DNA of 64,000 nt, taken from assembly GCF_000245735.1 (NCBI RefSeq), contig NZ_AHTH01000039.1, positions 62,001 through 126,000 of the forward strand, given 5' to 3'. Shown in pieces: positions 8,238-17,416 of this stretch. A program made the translations under genes and the position numbers. Every line of letters starts with the position of its first letter. Position 1 is the first letter of the stretch. The notes beneath the pieces were generated by a model, which ran no database searches, was not told where the DNA came from, and worked only from the letters and a program-made list of their open reading frames with translations. Source of the DNA: Alishewanella jeotgali KCTC 22429 (lineage in GTDB: Bacteria; Pseudomonadota; Gammaproteobacteria; Enterobacterales; Alteromonadaceae).

Positions 8238-9167
8238 ATGGGACTTGAGCTGGAATTAAAATTTTTAATTGATGCTATCGATGAGAGCGAGATCGAAGCA
8301 TTATTAGCGGTAGCGGCAGAAATCACACAGCAACAGCAACAACAGTTGCTTAATGCTTACTTCGATACAGAAAATCAATGGTTTCGCTGTCATGATATGG
8401 GGCTGCGCACCAGACAGAATAAGCAAGGGTTCGAGCAAACGATCAAGTTGGCAGGTCAGCAGCATGGGGCCTTACAAATGCGCCCTGAGTTTAATCTTCC
8501 TTGTCAGGGGGTAGTGCCGGTTCTGGCGGCTTTTCCAACAACCATATGGCCAGCGAACACCGAGCTTGTGCAGCTGCAATCGCAATTGGTAGAGCTTTTC
8601 CGCACGGATTTTAATCGTCAGAGCTGGCAGTTAGCTACCACCAAGGCGCAGATCGAGGTCGTTTATGATCGGGGTGAGGTGCGTTCGGGTGAACGGCGAC
8701 AGCCCATTTCTGAAGTTGAGCTGGAGTTGCTCGACGGTGACCCACTTGAGCTATTTAGGCTAGCAGAGTTTTTGTTGCAGGCGTTGCCATTGCGTGCTGG
8801 TTGGTTAAGTAAGGCGGCACGAGGGTATCAATTGTACCGACAAAGCACGACGCCGCTACCTGTTCCACTTGAGCAGAGTACCTCAGCAGCGTTATCGCTG
8901 TTACAACGGATGCAACGCTTGCAACAGTTTGAATGTTGCTACCAGCAGCAACTGGAGCCACGATTATTAGCCGAGATGGTGATCGAGTTAGAGCAAATTA
9001 CGGCTCTGTTGCAAGATGATGGTGAGCAGTTACTGGCAAGTCAGGGACGGGCTTTGCAGCGACAACTACAGGATCAGCAGGTTTTAGTGTTAAGCAGTCG
9101 GGCATATCAACTGTTCCTGCTTAAACTTTCCGCTTTACTGTTGCAGCGTGAGTCAGGAGCTTTCTGA
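8238..9167 (+). CDS. ygiF: CYTH-domain inorganic triphosphatase YgiF
   Basis: A 309-residue protein with an N-terminal CYTH domain (residues 1 to about 200) carrying the ExE motif in GLELELKF right at the start, the RTR and QTIK segments, and EVELEL near 160. The C-terminal half is a Gln-rich helical region corresponding to the CHAD-like part of YgiF. E. coli YgiF hydrolyses inorganic triphosphate. The ATG at 8238 has GAGG six bases upstream and puts the CYTH motif where the family has it. Its stop overlaps the glnE start by one base (TGATG), the same order as in E. coli. Confidence 0.88.
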   Translation: MGLELELKFLIDAIDESEIEALLAVAAEITQQQQQQLLNAYFDTENQWFRCHDMGLRTRQNKQGFEQTIKLAGQQHGALQMRPEFNLPCQGVVPVLAAFPTTIWPANTELVQLQSQLVELFRTDFNRQSWQLATTKAQIEVVYDRGEVRSGERRQPISEVELELLDGDPLELFRLAEFLLQALPLRAGWLSKAARGYQLYRQSTTPLPVPLEQSTSAALSLLQRMQRLQQFECCYQQQLEPRLLAEMVIELEQITALLQDDGEQLLASQGRALQRQLQDQQVLVLSSRAYQLFLLKLSALLLQRESGAF

Positions 9168-11950
9168 TGTCGAATACCGAAGCGCAGCTAACCCTTGACC
9201 AACAGCAAAAGTGGCACTTACTCACCAGGGCCAGTATTTTTGTGGCACGTACCGTACAACAGCAGCCTGGTCTGAGCAATGAGCTTACCGATCCGCAACA
9301 GCTGTTGGCAAGTTTAACTCAACTGGCTCCGGCGTCTTTACTGCTGCAAGCCGATGCTCCCGAAGCGGAAGCTTTTTCAGCATTGCGACGTTATCGTAAT
9401 GCCAGTTTGTGTCGGATTCTGGCTGCCGATATTTTGCAATTGCAGCCAGTCACTGCCAGTTTAACTCAAGTTTCAAACTTAGCTGATTATTTGATCAATA
9501 GTGCCTATCAGTGGGCTTATGCGCAGATGGCTGCTATTTATGGCACACCCATGGATGAGCGGGGTCAACCGATGCCAATGCTGATCCTTGGTATGGGCAA
9601 GCTGGGTGGCCAGGAGCTAAATTTTTCCTCTGACATTGATCTGATTTTTACTTATCCAAGCAACGGTGAAACAGTAGGAGGGCGCAGAAGCCTTGAGCAT
9701 CAGCAGTTCTTTACCAAACTTGGACAAAAACTGATCGCTGCGTTGCATCAGCTGACTGCCGATGGCTTTTGTTATCGGGTGGATATGCGGTTGCGCCCTT
9801 TTGGTGAGAGTGGCCCACTGGTACTCAGCTTCGCTGCATTAGAAGATTATTATCAGGAGCAGGGACGGGAATGGGAACGTTACGCCATGCTTAAAGCCCG
9901 GGTACTGAACCCGGACCCTTACTATACCCCGGAGTTAAAAGCCTTATTACGGCCTTTTATCTACCGTCGCTATATTGATTTTTCCGCGATTGAATCGCTG
10001 CGGCGAATGAAGCAGCTGATTGAGCAGGAAAATCGTCGTCGTAACCGGCGTGATAATATCAAACTTGGTGCCGGTGGCATCCGCGAAGTAGAGTTTGTAG
10101 TACAAACTTTACAACTGATCCGTGGCGGGCGAATTCCAAGTTTGCAACAGCCGTCCATTCTCAAAGCGTTACGGGCGCTGGCAACAGAAGGATTGCTTGA
10201 ACCGGCACATGTAACAGCAATGACAGAAGATTACCTTTGGCTACGGCAGGTGGAGCAGGCGCTACAAGGTATAGATGACAAACAAACACAAACATTACCT
10301 GCTGATCCAGAACAGCAGCAATATCTTTTAGCCGCTTTGCGGCGAGAAAATTGGCAGGAACTGACCGCAGAAATTGAAGCCGCGATGCAACGTATCCATG
10401 CTCAATTTCAGCTGGTAATAGAACCGGAACATAAGCTTGAGGCGGAGGAAATCAGCTTAGGCCGGATTTTATGGGATAGTGAGTTACCTGCAGCAGAGTT
10501 GGCAGAGCAGCTTGATTGGTTAACGCCGGAACAGGCTGTGGAGCTAATTTCCCAGTTACAACAGTTTAAACAGGATTGCCAGCGCCGGTCAGTTGGTCCG
10601 CGTGGTCGGGACTATTTGGCTAAACTAATGCCACGTTTACTGCACTGGCTGGAACAACAGCAAGCATCAGCGACGGTATTAAGCAGGATCCTTGCGGTAT
10701 TTCGACAAATTGTTACCCGTACCGCTTATCTGGAGCTGCTATTTGAGAATCCACCAGCATTACAGCAACTGGTACTACTTTGCTCGCAGAGTGGCTGGTT
10801 GGCGGAGCATTTGGCCCGTTATCCGATGTTATTGGATGAGCTGATTGACCCTGCGCAGTTATATCAGGTTGCTACGAAAGATGATTACCGGGATCGCTTA
10901 AGGCTCAACCTTTTAAGGGTTCCAGAGAATGATTTGGAACTGCTGATGGAAACGCTGCGCCAATATAAACAGGCGCAGCAACTCAGAATTGCGGCCGCCG
11001 ATATCAGTGGGGTGTTGCCGTTGATGAAAGTGAGTGATCACTTAACCTGGTTGGCTGAAGTGATTATTGAGCAGTTGGTTGAGTTGGCCTGGCTACAGAT
11101 GACCGAACGCTTTGGCCTGCCTGCCGGCGCGAGTAATGACAATAAGATGTTTGCCGTTATTGGCTATGGCAAGCTAGGTGGCTTAGAGCTGGGCTATGGC
11201 TCTGATCTCGATCTGGTGTTTGTGCACCAATGTCAGAGTCAGGAGTTGACCAACGGTGAGCGAGCGATTGACTCGCTGCAATTCTATCTAAAGTTGGTGC
11301 AGCGAATTTTGCACTTGAGTACCACTCGCACCAATAGCGGTGTGTTGTATGACATTGATACCAGATTACGACCATCTGGCAATTCAGGTTTATTAGCAAT
11401 TCATATCGATACCTATCAGCAATATCTGCAAACGGAAGCCTGGACTTGGGAGCATCAAGCGCTGGTCAGAGCGCGTCTCATCGCCGGTACGACAGAGCTG
11501 ACCGAGCGGTTTAATCAGATAAGACAGCAGATCTTAAGTGTGCGACGTGATCTTGGTAAGTTACAGCAAGAGGTGCGGGAAATGCGTCAGAAACTGCGAC
11601 AGCACCACGGTGCCGACCAGGCGGACGTAAAGCATAGTGTGGGCGGCATTGTCGATCTGGAGTTTATTAGTCAGTATTTGGTACTTGCCTACGGTTGGTG
11701 CTATGCTGCGCTGTTTCAATACAGTGACAATATCAGGATCCTGGAGGCTGCCGCTGAAGTAGGGTTAATAACAGTTCCACAAGCTAATACGCTGGCAGAG
11801 GCCTATCAGGTACTACGAGGGGTTGGGCACCGGCTGACCTTGGCACCGGCCAGCATTGGCAAGGATGAGCGACTCGAACGCTTACAGTTAGCAGTACAAC
11901 AAGCTTGGCAGCAATGGCTTATCGACGAGCCGGTAAACTTCGGGCTGTAG
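9167..11950 (+). CDS. glnE: Bifunctional glutamine synthetase adenylyltransferase/adenylyl-removing enzyme
   Basis: A 927-residue protein with two nucleotidyltransferase domains in tandem. The N-terminal one, with GMGKLGGQELNFSSDIDLIF near residue 141, removes AMP from glutamine synthetase. The C-terminal one, with GYGKLGGLELGYGSDLDLVF near 664, adds it. Each keeps the GxGKLGG and DxD metal motifs and is followed by a helical domain that senses PII and glutamine. The start overlaps the ygiF stop, so translation is probably coupled. The last 32 bases overlap the 3' end of the convergent gene at 11919. Confidence 0.97.
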   Translation: MSNTEAQLTLDQQQKWHLLTRASIFVARTVQQQPGLSNELTDPQQLLASLTQLAPASLLLQADAPEAEAFSALRRYRNASLCRILAADILQLQPVTASLTQVSNLADYLINSAYQWAYAQMAAIYGTPMDERGQPMPMLILGMGKLGGQELNFSSDIDLIFTYPSNGETVGGRRSLEHQQFFTKLGQKLIAALHQLTADGFCYRVDMRLRPFGESGPLVLSFAALEDYYQEQGREWERYAMLKARVLNPDPYYTPELKALLRPFIYRRYIDFSAIESLRRMKQLIEQENRRRNRRDNIKLGAGGIREVEFVVQTLQLIRGGRIPSLQQPSILKALRALATEGLLEPAHVTAMTEDYLWLRQVEQALQGIDDKQTQTLPADPEQQQYLLAALRRENWQELTAEIEAAMQRIHAQFQLVIEPEHKLEAEEISLGRILWDSELPAAELAEQLDWLTPEQAVELISQLQQFKQDCQRRSVGPRGRDYLAKLMPRLLHWLEQQQASATVLSRILAVFRQIVTRTAYLELLFENPPALQQLVLLCSQSGWLAEHLARYPMLLDELIDPAQLYQVATKDDYRDRLRLNLLRVPENDLELLMETLRQYKQAQQLRIAAADISGVLPLMKVSDHLTWLAEVIIEQLVELAWLQMTERFGLPAGASNDNKMFAVIGYGKLGGLELGYGSDLDLVFVHQCQSQELTNGERAIDSLQFYLKLVQRILHLSTTRTNSGVLYDIDTRLRPSGNSGLLAIHIDTYQQYLQTEAWTWEHQALVRARLIAGTTELTERFNQIRQQILSVRRDLGKLQQEVREMRQKLRQHHGADQADVKHSVGGIVDLEFISQYLVLAYGWCYAALFQYSDNIRILEAAAEVGLITVPQANTLAEAYQVLRGVGHRLTLAPASIGKDERLERLQLAVQQAWQQWLIDEPVNFGL

Positions 11951-12503
11951 CGATACAATTCTGCTGTAAAAAAGGGTCCTGTAAATCAGTCATCACCAGA
12001 GCTCGGGATTTTGGACAATACCAGCCAACAGCTTGTTGTTTAAAATCGGGGCTGATGGTGAACGCTAATTCTTGCAAGGCTTCAAGTAAAGAGCCCTGAG
12101 TTTCGAAGAATTGTTTAATGACGTAATCGCGTGGCAAGGTCCAAAATAAAACCATATTTTCTTGTTGTGCATAGCTACCAAGCGCCTGTTTAACCGTGTC
12201 GCCAGCATTAAAGCGGCGACGCATAATTTCACCTCGCCAGGCGGGATCCGCAGCATATACTTGCTGCTCGCGACGCCGTAGCTGGGCAACAAGGTCGCCA
12301 CTGCTGTCTTTTAGCGTAATCACATAGTCGCTCTTATTACTACCCTGTAAGATACTATTGCGAAAGTTGCTGTAGAAGCGGCTGAAACCCTCGGCAGCAG
12401 GATTACTTTTTTCTGGGTTAATCAGCAAGTCTGGTTTTACCAGTAGAAAGTAACCTAGGGCGAGGAGTAGTATAAGCAGCAGTAAATTCACAGCTATTTT
12501 CAT
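11919..12503 (-). CDS. Membrane-anchored protein with a TcpQ-like C-terminal domain
   Basis: A 194-residue protein with one N-terminal membrane helix (residues 3-22) and the rest probably periplasmic. Residues about 90-170 (FNAGDTVKQALGSYAQQ, then LLEALQELAF and a Trp-Tyr strand) look like the TcpQ/PilL-C fold seen in pilus and secretion-associated proteins. It follows the LpxL-type gene by 15 bases and has GGAG six bases before its ATG, so it is probably its operon partner. Its 3' end overlaps glnE on the other strand. Function unknown; the TcpQ call rests on pattern similarity only. Confidence 0.72.
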   Translation of the reverse strand: MKIAVNLLLLILLLALGYFLLVKPDLLINPEKSNPAAEGFSRFYSNFRNSILQGSNKSDYVITLKDSSGDLVAQLRRREQQVYAADPAWRGEIMRRRFNAGDTVKQALGSYAQQENMVLFWTLPRDYVIKQFFETQGSLLEALQELAFTISPDFKQQAVGWYCPKSRALVMTDLQDPFLQQNCIATARSLPARR

Positions 12504-12518
12504 TGGTAGCTCCGACCT

Positions 12519-13445
12519 TTAATGATAGAGCGATTTGGCATCGGGATCAGGCCGGGTTTTAAAGCGCCGGTGTAGCCACATATACTGTTCTGGATGCGTT
12601 AACACAGCCTGCTCGACCCATTGATTTACGCGGGTCACATCCAGTTTATCGTCCCCGCTGGGGAAGTCTTGAAACGGCGGCAGAATTTCAATCTGATAAC
12701 CCTGATAGTCAGCTAAACGACTGGTGATAACCGGGATCACCACGCAGTTAGCGGCATTGGCAAACAGCAGGGTACCGGTCGTGGTCGCTGTCTCAGCAAC
12801 AGCAAAAAAAGGCACAAATTCGGCGCGATTGCGGCCATAGTCCTGATCCGGCAGATAAAAACACACTTCCTGTTCATTCAGGGCCTGGATAAGTCCTTTG
12901 ACATCCCGCTTACCAATCATATATTTATTCGAGCGGGCGCGGCCATGGTACTGCAAGTAGTCCCACAGTGGGTTGTTGTTCGGCCGGTAAAAGCCAACAC
13001 TGGGATGCGTTAAGCCGAATACCCGGCAAGCCGCTTCCAGATGCAGAAAGTGGGCGGCCAGTAGTAACACGCCCTTGCCTTCAGCCAGCGCCTGTTGAAT
13101 ATGTTCGTAGCCTTTAAAATGGGCCAGCTTGCGGATCCGCCAATTTGGCCACCACCAACCAATCACGGTTTCCAGCATAGCTTTGCCACTTTCTTCGGCA
13201 TTACGCCAAAGTAGGGTTTCGCGCTCGGTCGCGGGCATATCGGGAAAACACAGCTCTAAATTACGGCGTGCAATTTTCTGGCGGGATTTCAGCACTTTAA
13301 ACAATAAGCGGCCGAAAGCGGCGCCGATACCCATTAATACCCGATATGGTAACCAACTTAGCAGGTACAGAAAGGCCGCACCCAGCCATACCAGCCAATA
13401 TTGCGGTAACAAAAAACGCCAACTAAAACGGGGAGCATTCACCAC
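12519..13445 (-). CDS. lpxL: Lipid A biosynthesis lauroyl-type acyltransferase (LpxL/HtrB family)
   Basis: A 308-residue inner-membrane acyltransferase that transfers a secondary acyl chain from acyl-ACP to Kdo2-lipid A. There is a membrane segment near residues 15-45, the ARRNLELCFPDM segment typical of LpxL, the catalytic AHFLHLE (HX4E) motif near 133, and the YRPNNNPLWD and YLPDQDYG segments. The sequence cannot separate LpxL from the cold-induced paralogue LpxP. The start is one of two adjacent GTG codons with only weak ribosome-binding sequence. It probably shares an operon with the downstream TcpQ-like gene. Confidence 0.9.
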   Translation of the reverse strand: MVNAPRFSWRFLLPQYWLVWLGAAFLYLLSWLPYRVLMGIGAAFGRLLFKVLKSRQKIARRNLELCFPDMPATERETLLWRNAEESGKAMLETVIGWWWPNWRIRKLAHFKGYEHIQQALAEGKGVLLLAAHFLHLEAACRVFGLTHPSVGFYRPNNNPLWDYLQYHGRARSNKYMIGKRDVKGLIQALNEQEVCFYLPDQDYGRNRAEFVPFFAVAETATTTGTLLFANAANCVVIPVITSRLADYQGYQIEILPPFQDFPSGDDKLDVTRVNQWVEQAVLTHPEQYMWLHRRFKTRPDPDAKSLYH

Positions 13446-13527
13446 TATCTACGTATCCGAAAACTCAGGTTGCCGGTATTGTAACGGAAAAATGACTGCG
13501 GGAAAGCTGAAACTGGTAGGAGCATGG

Positions 13528-13553
13528 GCGGGTGCAGCCTGAGCTACACCCGC
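13528..13553 (-). terminator. Possible terminator hairpin after tolC
   Basis: A seven-base GC-rich stem (GCGGGTG / CACCCGC) with a 12-base loop lies just past the tolC stop, but no T run follows. It may be a Rho-assisted or processing hairpin rather than a classical terminator. Confidence 0.35.
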
Positions 13554-13560
13554 AACCAGC

Positions 13561-14856
13561 TTAGTTAGTCAGGGCTGCGTTGATTGCCAGCAGGTCCTGT
13601 TCGGTCAGATTACCTGCTGCCTGTTTTAGCTGCAGCTGGGCCAGAATATAGTCATAACGGGCACCGGCCAGATTACGCTGGGCGTCAAACAGGTTACGGG
13701 TGCTCAGCAGGACGTCAACGATAGTCCGGGTACCAACCTCAAAGCCGGCTTCAGTGGCCTGCAGTGCGCTTTGCGCCGAAATTACCGCTTGTTCCAAAGC
13801 ACGGATCACTGACATTTGTGAGTTGACGTTATTGAAAGAACTGCGCACCTGCCGTACCACGGAACGATGGCTTTGTTCCAGTGCCTGGCTAACTTCAACA
13901 TAATTTGCCTGCGCGACCCGCACGCCTGCTTCGATCCCGCCTCCAGCATAGATGGGTACTGACAGATTAATGCCCACAGAGCTGCTATCGGCGCGGTCAA
14001 AGCCTGAGGTTTTCGATACGCCCAGGTTTGCGGTGGCATCCAGGGTTGGCAAGTGACCAGCTTTGGCCAGCTCGATATCCAGTGACGACACATCCAGCGC
14101 AATGCGCTGAGCCTGTAACGTTAGGTTATTTTGCTCGGCGATACTCATCCACTCGCTGACCATCTCAGGTGATGGCCGTGACGCAGAGAATTTATCGGTA
14201 TTCAACTGCGCAATTTCAGCATGATACTGGCCGGTGATTTCGCGTAGCGCTTCGCGGGCGTTTTCCAGTGCATTCTCGCTACTGATACCCCGGGCAACGA
14301 CGCTGTCAAACTGTGCTTGTGCTTCATGCACGTCGGTAATGGCAGTTAAACCCACGGCAAAGCGTTGTTTGGTTTGCTCCAGCTGGCGCTCTACTGAGCG
14401 TTTTTCCGCTTCAACAAAGGTCAGGTTATCGCGGGCCCGCAGCACATCAAAGTAAGCACTGGTCACCCGGACAATCAAGGCCTGCACTTCGGCGTTGTAA
14501 ACGGTCTGGCTTTGTAGTGCGACCTTTTCCGCGCGGGACAAACCTTGCCAGTTACTCCAGTCGAACAGCGATTGTCTGGCCTGAATACCGGCACCGACAG
14601 TATTGTTGCCACTAAAGCGCAGGTTATCGCGGCTGCTACGCGTAACATCGGCGCCGAAGTTGACCGAGGGCAACAAGCGTGATCTGGAGACATCAATACG
14701 GGCAGTGGCAGCGTCACGGCTAGCGGCCGCCCGCTGTACCACCGGATCTTTCTGGGTGGCTAGCTGATAAACGGCTTGTAAATCCTCAGCACTTAATTGC
14801 AGGCTGAAAAAGCTCAGAGATGACAGCACCAAGGTGCTTAAAAGGGTTTTTTTCAT
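13561..14856 (-). CDS. tolC: Outer membrane efflux channel TolC
   Basis: A 431-residue outer membrane protein: signal peptide ending in LSAED, then two similar halves of the alpha-barrel/beta-barrel TolC fold (for example LPSVNFGADV and the matching LPTLDATANLGV repeat). It is the trimeric exit duct for RND, ABC and MFS tripartite pumps. The ATG at 14856 begins a clean signal peptide (MKKTLLSTLVLSSL) with AGGA nine bases upstream. nudF starts divergently 126 bases away, the E. coli order. The CusBA and MacAB-like systems in this window lack their own outer-membrane channel and could use it; that is inference. Confidence 0.94.
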   Translation of the reverse strand: MKKTLLSTLVLSSLSFFSLQLSAEDLQAVYQLATQKDPVVQRAAASRDAATARIDVSRSRLLPSVNFGADVTRSSRDNLRFSGNNTVGAGIQARQSLFDWSNWQGLSRAEKVALQSQTVYNAEVQALIVRVTSAYFDVLRARDNLTFVEAEKRSVERQLEQTKQRFAVGLTAITDVHEAQAQFDSVVARGISSENALENAREALREITGQYHAEIAQLNTDKFSASRPSPEMVSEWMSIAEQNNLTLQAQRIALDVSSLDIELAKAGHLPTLDATANLGVSKTSGFDRADSSSVGINLSVPIYAGGGIEAGVRVAQANYVEVSQALEQSHRSVVRQVRSSFNNVNSQMSVIRALEQAVISAQSALQATEAGFEVGTRTIVDVLLSTRNLFDAQRNLAGARYDYILAQLQLKQAAGNLTEQDLLAINAALTN

Positions 14857-14982
14857 CTTTATAAATCCTGGTGGTAAAGGAAAGTGCGTATAAGTGCCCA
14901 AATGATAACCTGTTAACGTAAACTAGGTAACGATTAAACCGTAAAGTTACCCTGAAGAGTGTAACAAAATGTGAGGACACCG

Positions 14983-15624
14983 ATGTCAGAATTCAAGGTT
15001 GAGCAGTATCCGTCTTTTTCCGCTTCGGATCTAGAGATAATCGACAAAAGCACGGTTTTTCAGGGCTTTTTCCGGATTGAACGCTGGCAGTTACGGCATA
15101 AATGCTTCGCCGGCGGCTGGAGTGGGGTCATGACCCGCGAATTATTTGAGCGCGGACAGGCGGTAGTAGTGCTGCCGTACAATGCGCAAACCGATGAGCT
15201 GGTACTGGTGGAGCAGTTCCGGATTGGGGCTGTGGGTAGTGGTCAGAGTCCCTGGTTGCTGGAGGCGATTGCCGGCATGATTGAACCCGGACAAAGTGCG
15301 GAACTGACAGCGCGCCGCGAAGCCGAAGAAGAAGCCGGCATTCAGCTGACAGAGCTGTGGCCCATGTTACACTACTATTCCAGTCCGGGAGGCAGTACTG
15401 AACGGATCCAGCTGTATTTGGGGCGGTTAACTGCTGCGGTGACGCCAGGGGTGTTTGGGCTGGCTGAAGAACACGAAGATATTAAGGTGCATCTGTTACC
15501 CCGGGCCACTGCGATGCAGTTGCTGGCGGAGGGCAAAATTGATAATGCGGCAACCGTAATTGCACTACAATGGTTGGCGCTGCATTTAGCAGACGTAACT
15601 GCACGTTGGGGGACTGATTGTTAA
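14983..15624 (+). CDS. nudF: ADP-ribose pyrophosphatase NudF
   Basis: A 213-residue Nudix hydrolase cleaving ADP-ribose to AMP and ribose 5-phosphate. The Nudix box is complete: G-x5-E-x7-REAEEEAGI near residues 97-119, and the preceding WLLEAIAGMIE segment is typical of NudF. The ATG at 14983 has GAGG six bases upstream; an earlier in-frame GTG at 14971 overlaps that ribosome-binding site and is rejected. It heads the conserved run nudF-yqiB-cpdA-yqiA-parE. Confidence 0.94.
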   Translation: MSEFKVEQYPSFSASDLEIIDKSTVFQGFFRIERWQLRHKCFAGGWSGVMTRELFERGQAVVVLPYNAQTDELVLVEQFRIGAVGSGQSPWLLEAIAGMIEPGQSAELTARREAEEEAGIQLTELWPMLHYYSSPGGSTERIQLYLGRLTAAVTPGVFGLAEEHEDIKVHLLPRATAMQLLAEGKIDNAATVIALQWLALHLADVTARWGTDC

Positions 15625-16052
15625 AAAGCGTCTATGTGCCAAAACTGCCGGATTTTTTAAGCCTGTGTGAGCGCAACTATGCCGCTTTGCACCGGCTGTT
15701 GCCGCCAGTGTTGGCTGTGGCAGAGCAGAGCTTTATTCAATTTAGTAGTCAGGATATTTACCGGCTGACTATTCTGGACGTCGCGCCCTTTACCACCAAA
15801 TTAAAAATTGAGCTCTGGCAGGGACAGCAGCATTACTTTCAGCCCAGCTTTGATGTGCAGCTTTATCACGACGCCCGCTTAGCGGAAGTGGTGCGGGTAC
15901 AGCAGCAATGGCGGTTTGCGGCGGTTTATCCTTATCCGAACCCGACCATGTCGCAACCGGATGAAAAACGTCAGATTAATCTACTGCTCCGTGACTGGTT
16001 GCGGCTCTGCGCCCGCGCCGGTTACCGCGCCGAGCCAGAAGTATTGCCTTAA
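15618..16052 (+). CDS. yqiB: DUF1249 protein YqiB
   Basis: A 144-residue small cytoplasmic protein of the YqiB/DUF1249 family (E. coli YqiB is about 140 residues): LPDFLSLCERNYAALHRLLP at the start and VVRVQQQWRF with YPYPNPTMSQPDEKRQ near the end. Function unknown. The start is a TTG overlapping the nudF stop, with GGGG five bases upstream, suggesting translational coupling. It sits in the same place as in E. coli. Confidence 0.88.
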   Translation: MLKSVYVPKLPDFLSLCERNYAALHRLLPPVLAVAEQSFIQFSSQDIYRLTILDVAPFTTKLKIELWQGQQHYFQPSFDVQLYHDARLAEVVRVQQQWRFAAVYPYPNPTMSQPDEKRQINLLLRDWLRLCARAGYRAEPEVLP

Positions 16053-16068
16053 GGGTATCTTGCTAACT

Positions 16069-16827
16069 ATGAAGTCTTATCTGTTTCCCGCGCAAGCCAG
16101 CTACCGTTTGGTGCAGCTGACCGATTGCCATTTGCTGGCCAGTGCCGACGGCTGGTATCAGGGTTGTCAGCCGGCCTTGCATGTACAGCAGATTGTCGCA
16201 CAACTGCTGCAGTCACCGCCTGATGCGGTGCTATTAACCGGCGATCTAACCCAGGATCACAGCCGCGCCAGCTATCAATTGCTGGCACAGTTATTGGCGC
16301 CATTACGCTGCCCGGTATTTTTCGTGCCCGGTAATCATGACGATCCGCTGCTACTGGCAGAGCTGCAACAGCAGCCGCCTTTTCATGCTGCAACTTTATT
16401 AGAGCTGGCCGATTGGCAGTTGTGGTTGTTGGACAGCACCGGTACTACACCGGCCGGCAGCTTCGACAGCAGTAAGCAGCAATCCTTACAACAGCAATTT
16501 TCGATCAGCACTGCGCGTCATTTCTGGCTGTTTATGCACCATCATCCGCAGCCGCTGGCGTGTTTTATCGACCGTTATGGCCTGACTGAACAGCAACAGT
16601 TCTGGCAGCTGCTGTTAACTGAAACACGGGTGCGGGGGCTAAGCCATGGTCATGCCCATCTGGCCTATCAACGGGTGCAGGACGGTATTCAGCTGGTCGG
16701 TTGCCCTGCGACCTCAGTGCAATTTTTAACCACGCCCGACTGGCAGACCGTGGAGCAGGGACCACAGTGGTGTGAGTGGCAATTTGCCGCAGCAGGTGCA
16801 GTCAGTTGGCAGTTTAAGAGGCTTTAG
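16069..16827 (+). CDS. cpdA: 3',5'-cyclic-AMP phosphodiesterase CpdA
   Basis: A 252-residue class III metallophosphoesterase that hydrolyses cAMP in the cytoplasm. Metal-binding motifs appear in order: LTDCHL (DxH), TGDLTQD (GD), PGNHDD (GNHD), HHHP, and SHGHAHL (GHxH). I use the ATG at 16069, but its ribosome-binding site (AAGGG) is 13 bases away; an in-frame TTG at 16060 is better spaced and would add three residues. The reading frame is open further upstream, overlapping yqiB, but that part has no family similarity. yqiA follows immediately. Confidence 0.92.
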   Translation: MKSYLFPAQASYRLVQLTDCHLLASADGWYQGCQPALHVQQIVAQLLQSPPDAVLLTGDLTQDHSRASYQLLAQLLAPLRCPVFFVPGNHDDPLLLAELQQQPPFHAATLLELADWQLWLLDSTGTTPAGSFDSSKQQSLQQQFSISTARHFWLFMHHHPQPLACFIDRYGLTEQQQFWQLLLTETRVRGLSHGHAHLAYQRVQDGIQLVGCPATSVQFLTTPDWQTVEQGPQWCEWQFAAAGAVSWQFKRL

Positions 16828-16828
16828 T

Positions 16829-17395
16829 GTGCAGCAACTTTATTATTTACATGGCTTTGCCAGTTCCAGCCAATCGGAAAAGGCCCGTCTGACACAGGAT
16901 TATTTTGCGGCGCTGCCGGGAGTGCAGCTAACGGCGCTGGACTTACCCTATACGCCCGCCGAAGCCATGGCGACGCTACAACAACAGATCACCGCGCCGC
17001 CAGCCGCCATTATCGGCAGCTCGCTCGGTGGCTTCCTGGCGACGGTACTGGCCGAGCAGTATGGCTGTCGCGCCTGTTTGATTAACCCGGCGGTGGCTCC
17101 GCATAAGGTGCTGGCAGATTACATTGGTGAGTATCAGCACCCGGTATTACAGCAACGCTATCAGGTGCGCACTGAGCATATGAGTCAGTTGGCCAGTCTG
17201 ATGCCCTTGACGTTAAAGCGGCCAGAGCAGTATTTTGTCCTTTTGCAAAGCGGTGATGAGGTGTTAGATTACCGGCAGGCTCTTAAGTATTATCAGGGCG
17301 CCCGTTTTGAGCTGGTCGAAGGCGGTGATCATAGCTTTGTTGGCTATCAGCAATATCTGGCACAGATCGCAGAATTTTGTTTGCAACAGCCGTAA
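16829..17395 (+). CDS. yqiA: Esterase YqiA (alpha/beta hydrolase)
   Basis: A 188-residue alpha/beta hydrolase closely matching E. coli YqiA: YYLHGFASS with the oxyanion segment at the start, the nucleophile elbow GSSLGGF near residue 70, NPAVAPHKVL, and the late acid and base in QSGDEVLDYRQA and EGGDHSF. The start is a GTG one base after the cpdA stop, with GAGG seven bases upstream. The physiological substrate is unknown. Confidence 0.92.
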   Translation: MQQLYYLHGFASSSQSEKARLTQDYFAALPGVQLTALDLPYTPAEAMATLQQQITAPPAAIIGSSLGGFLATVLAEQYGCRACLINPAVAPHKVLADYIGEYQHPVLQQRYQVRTEHMSQLASLMPLTLKRPEQYFVLLQSGDEVLDYRQALKYYQGARFELVEGGDHSFVGYQQYLAQIAEFCLQQP

Positions 17396-17416
17396 ACAGG
17401 AAGCAACTACAACAAT

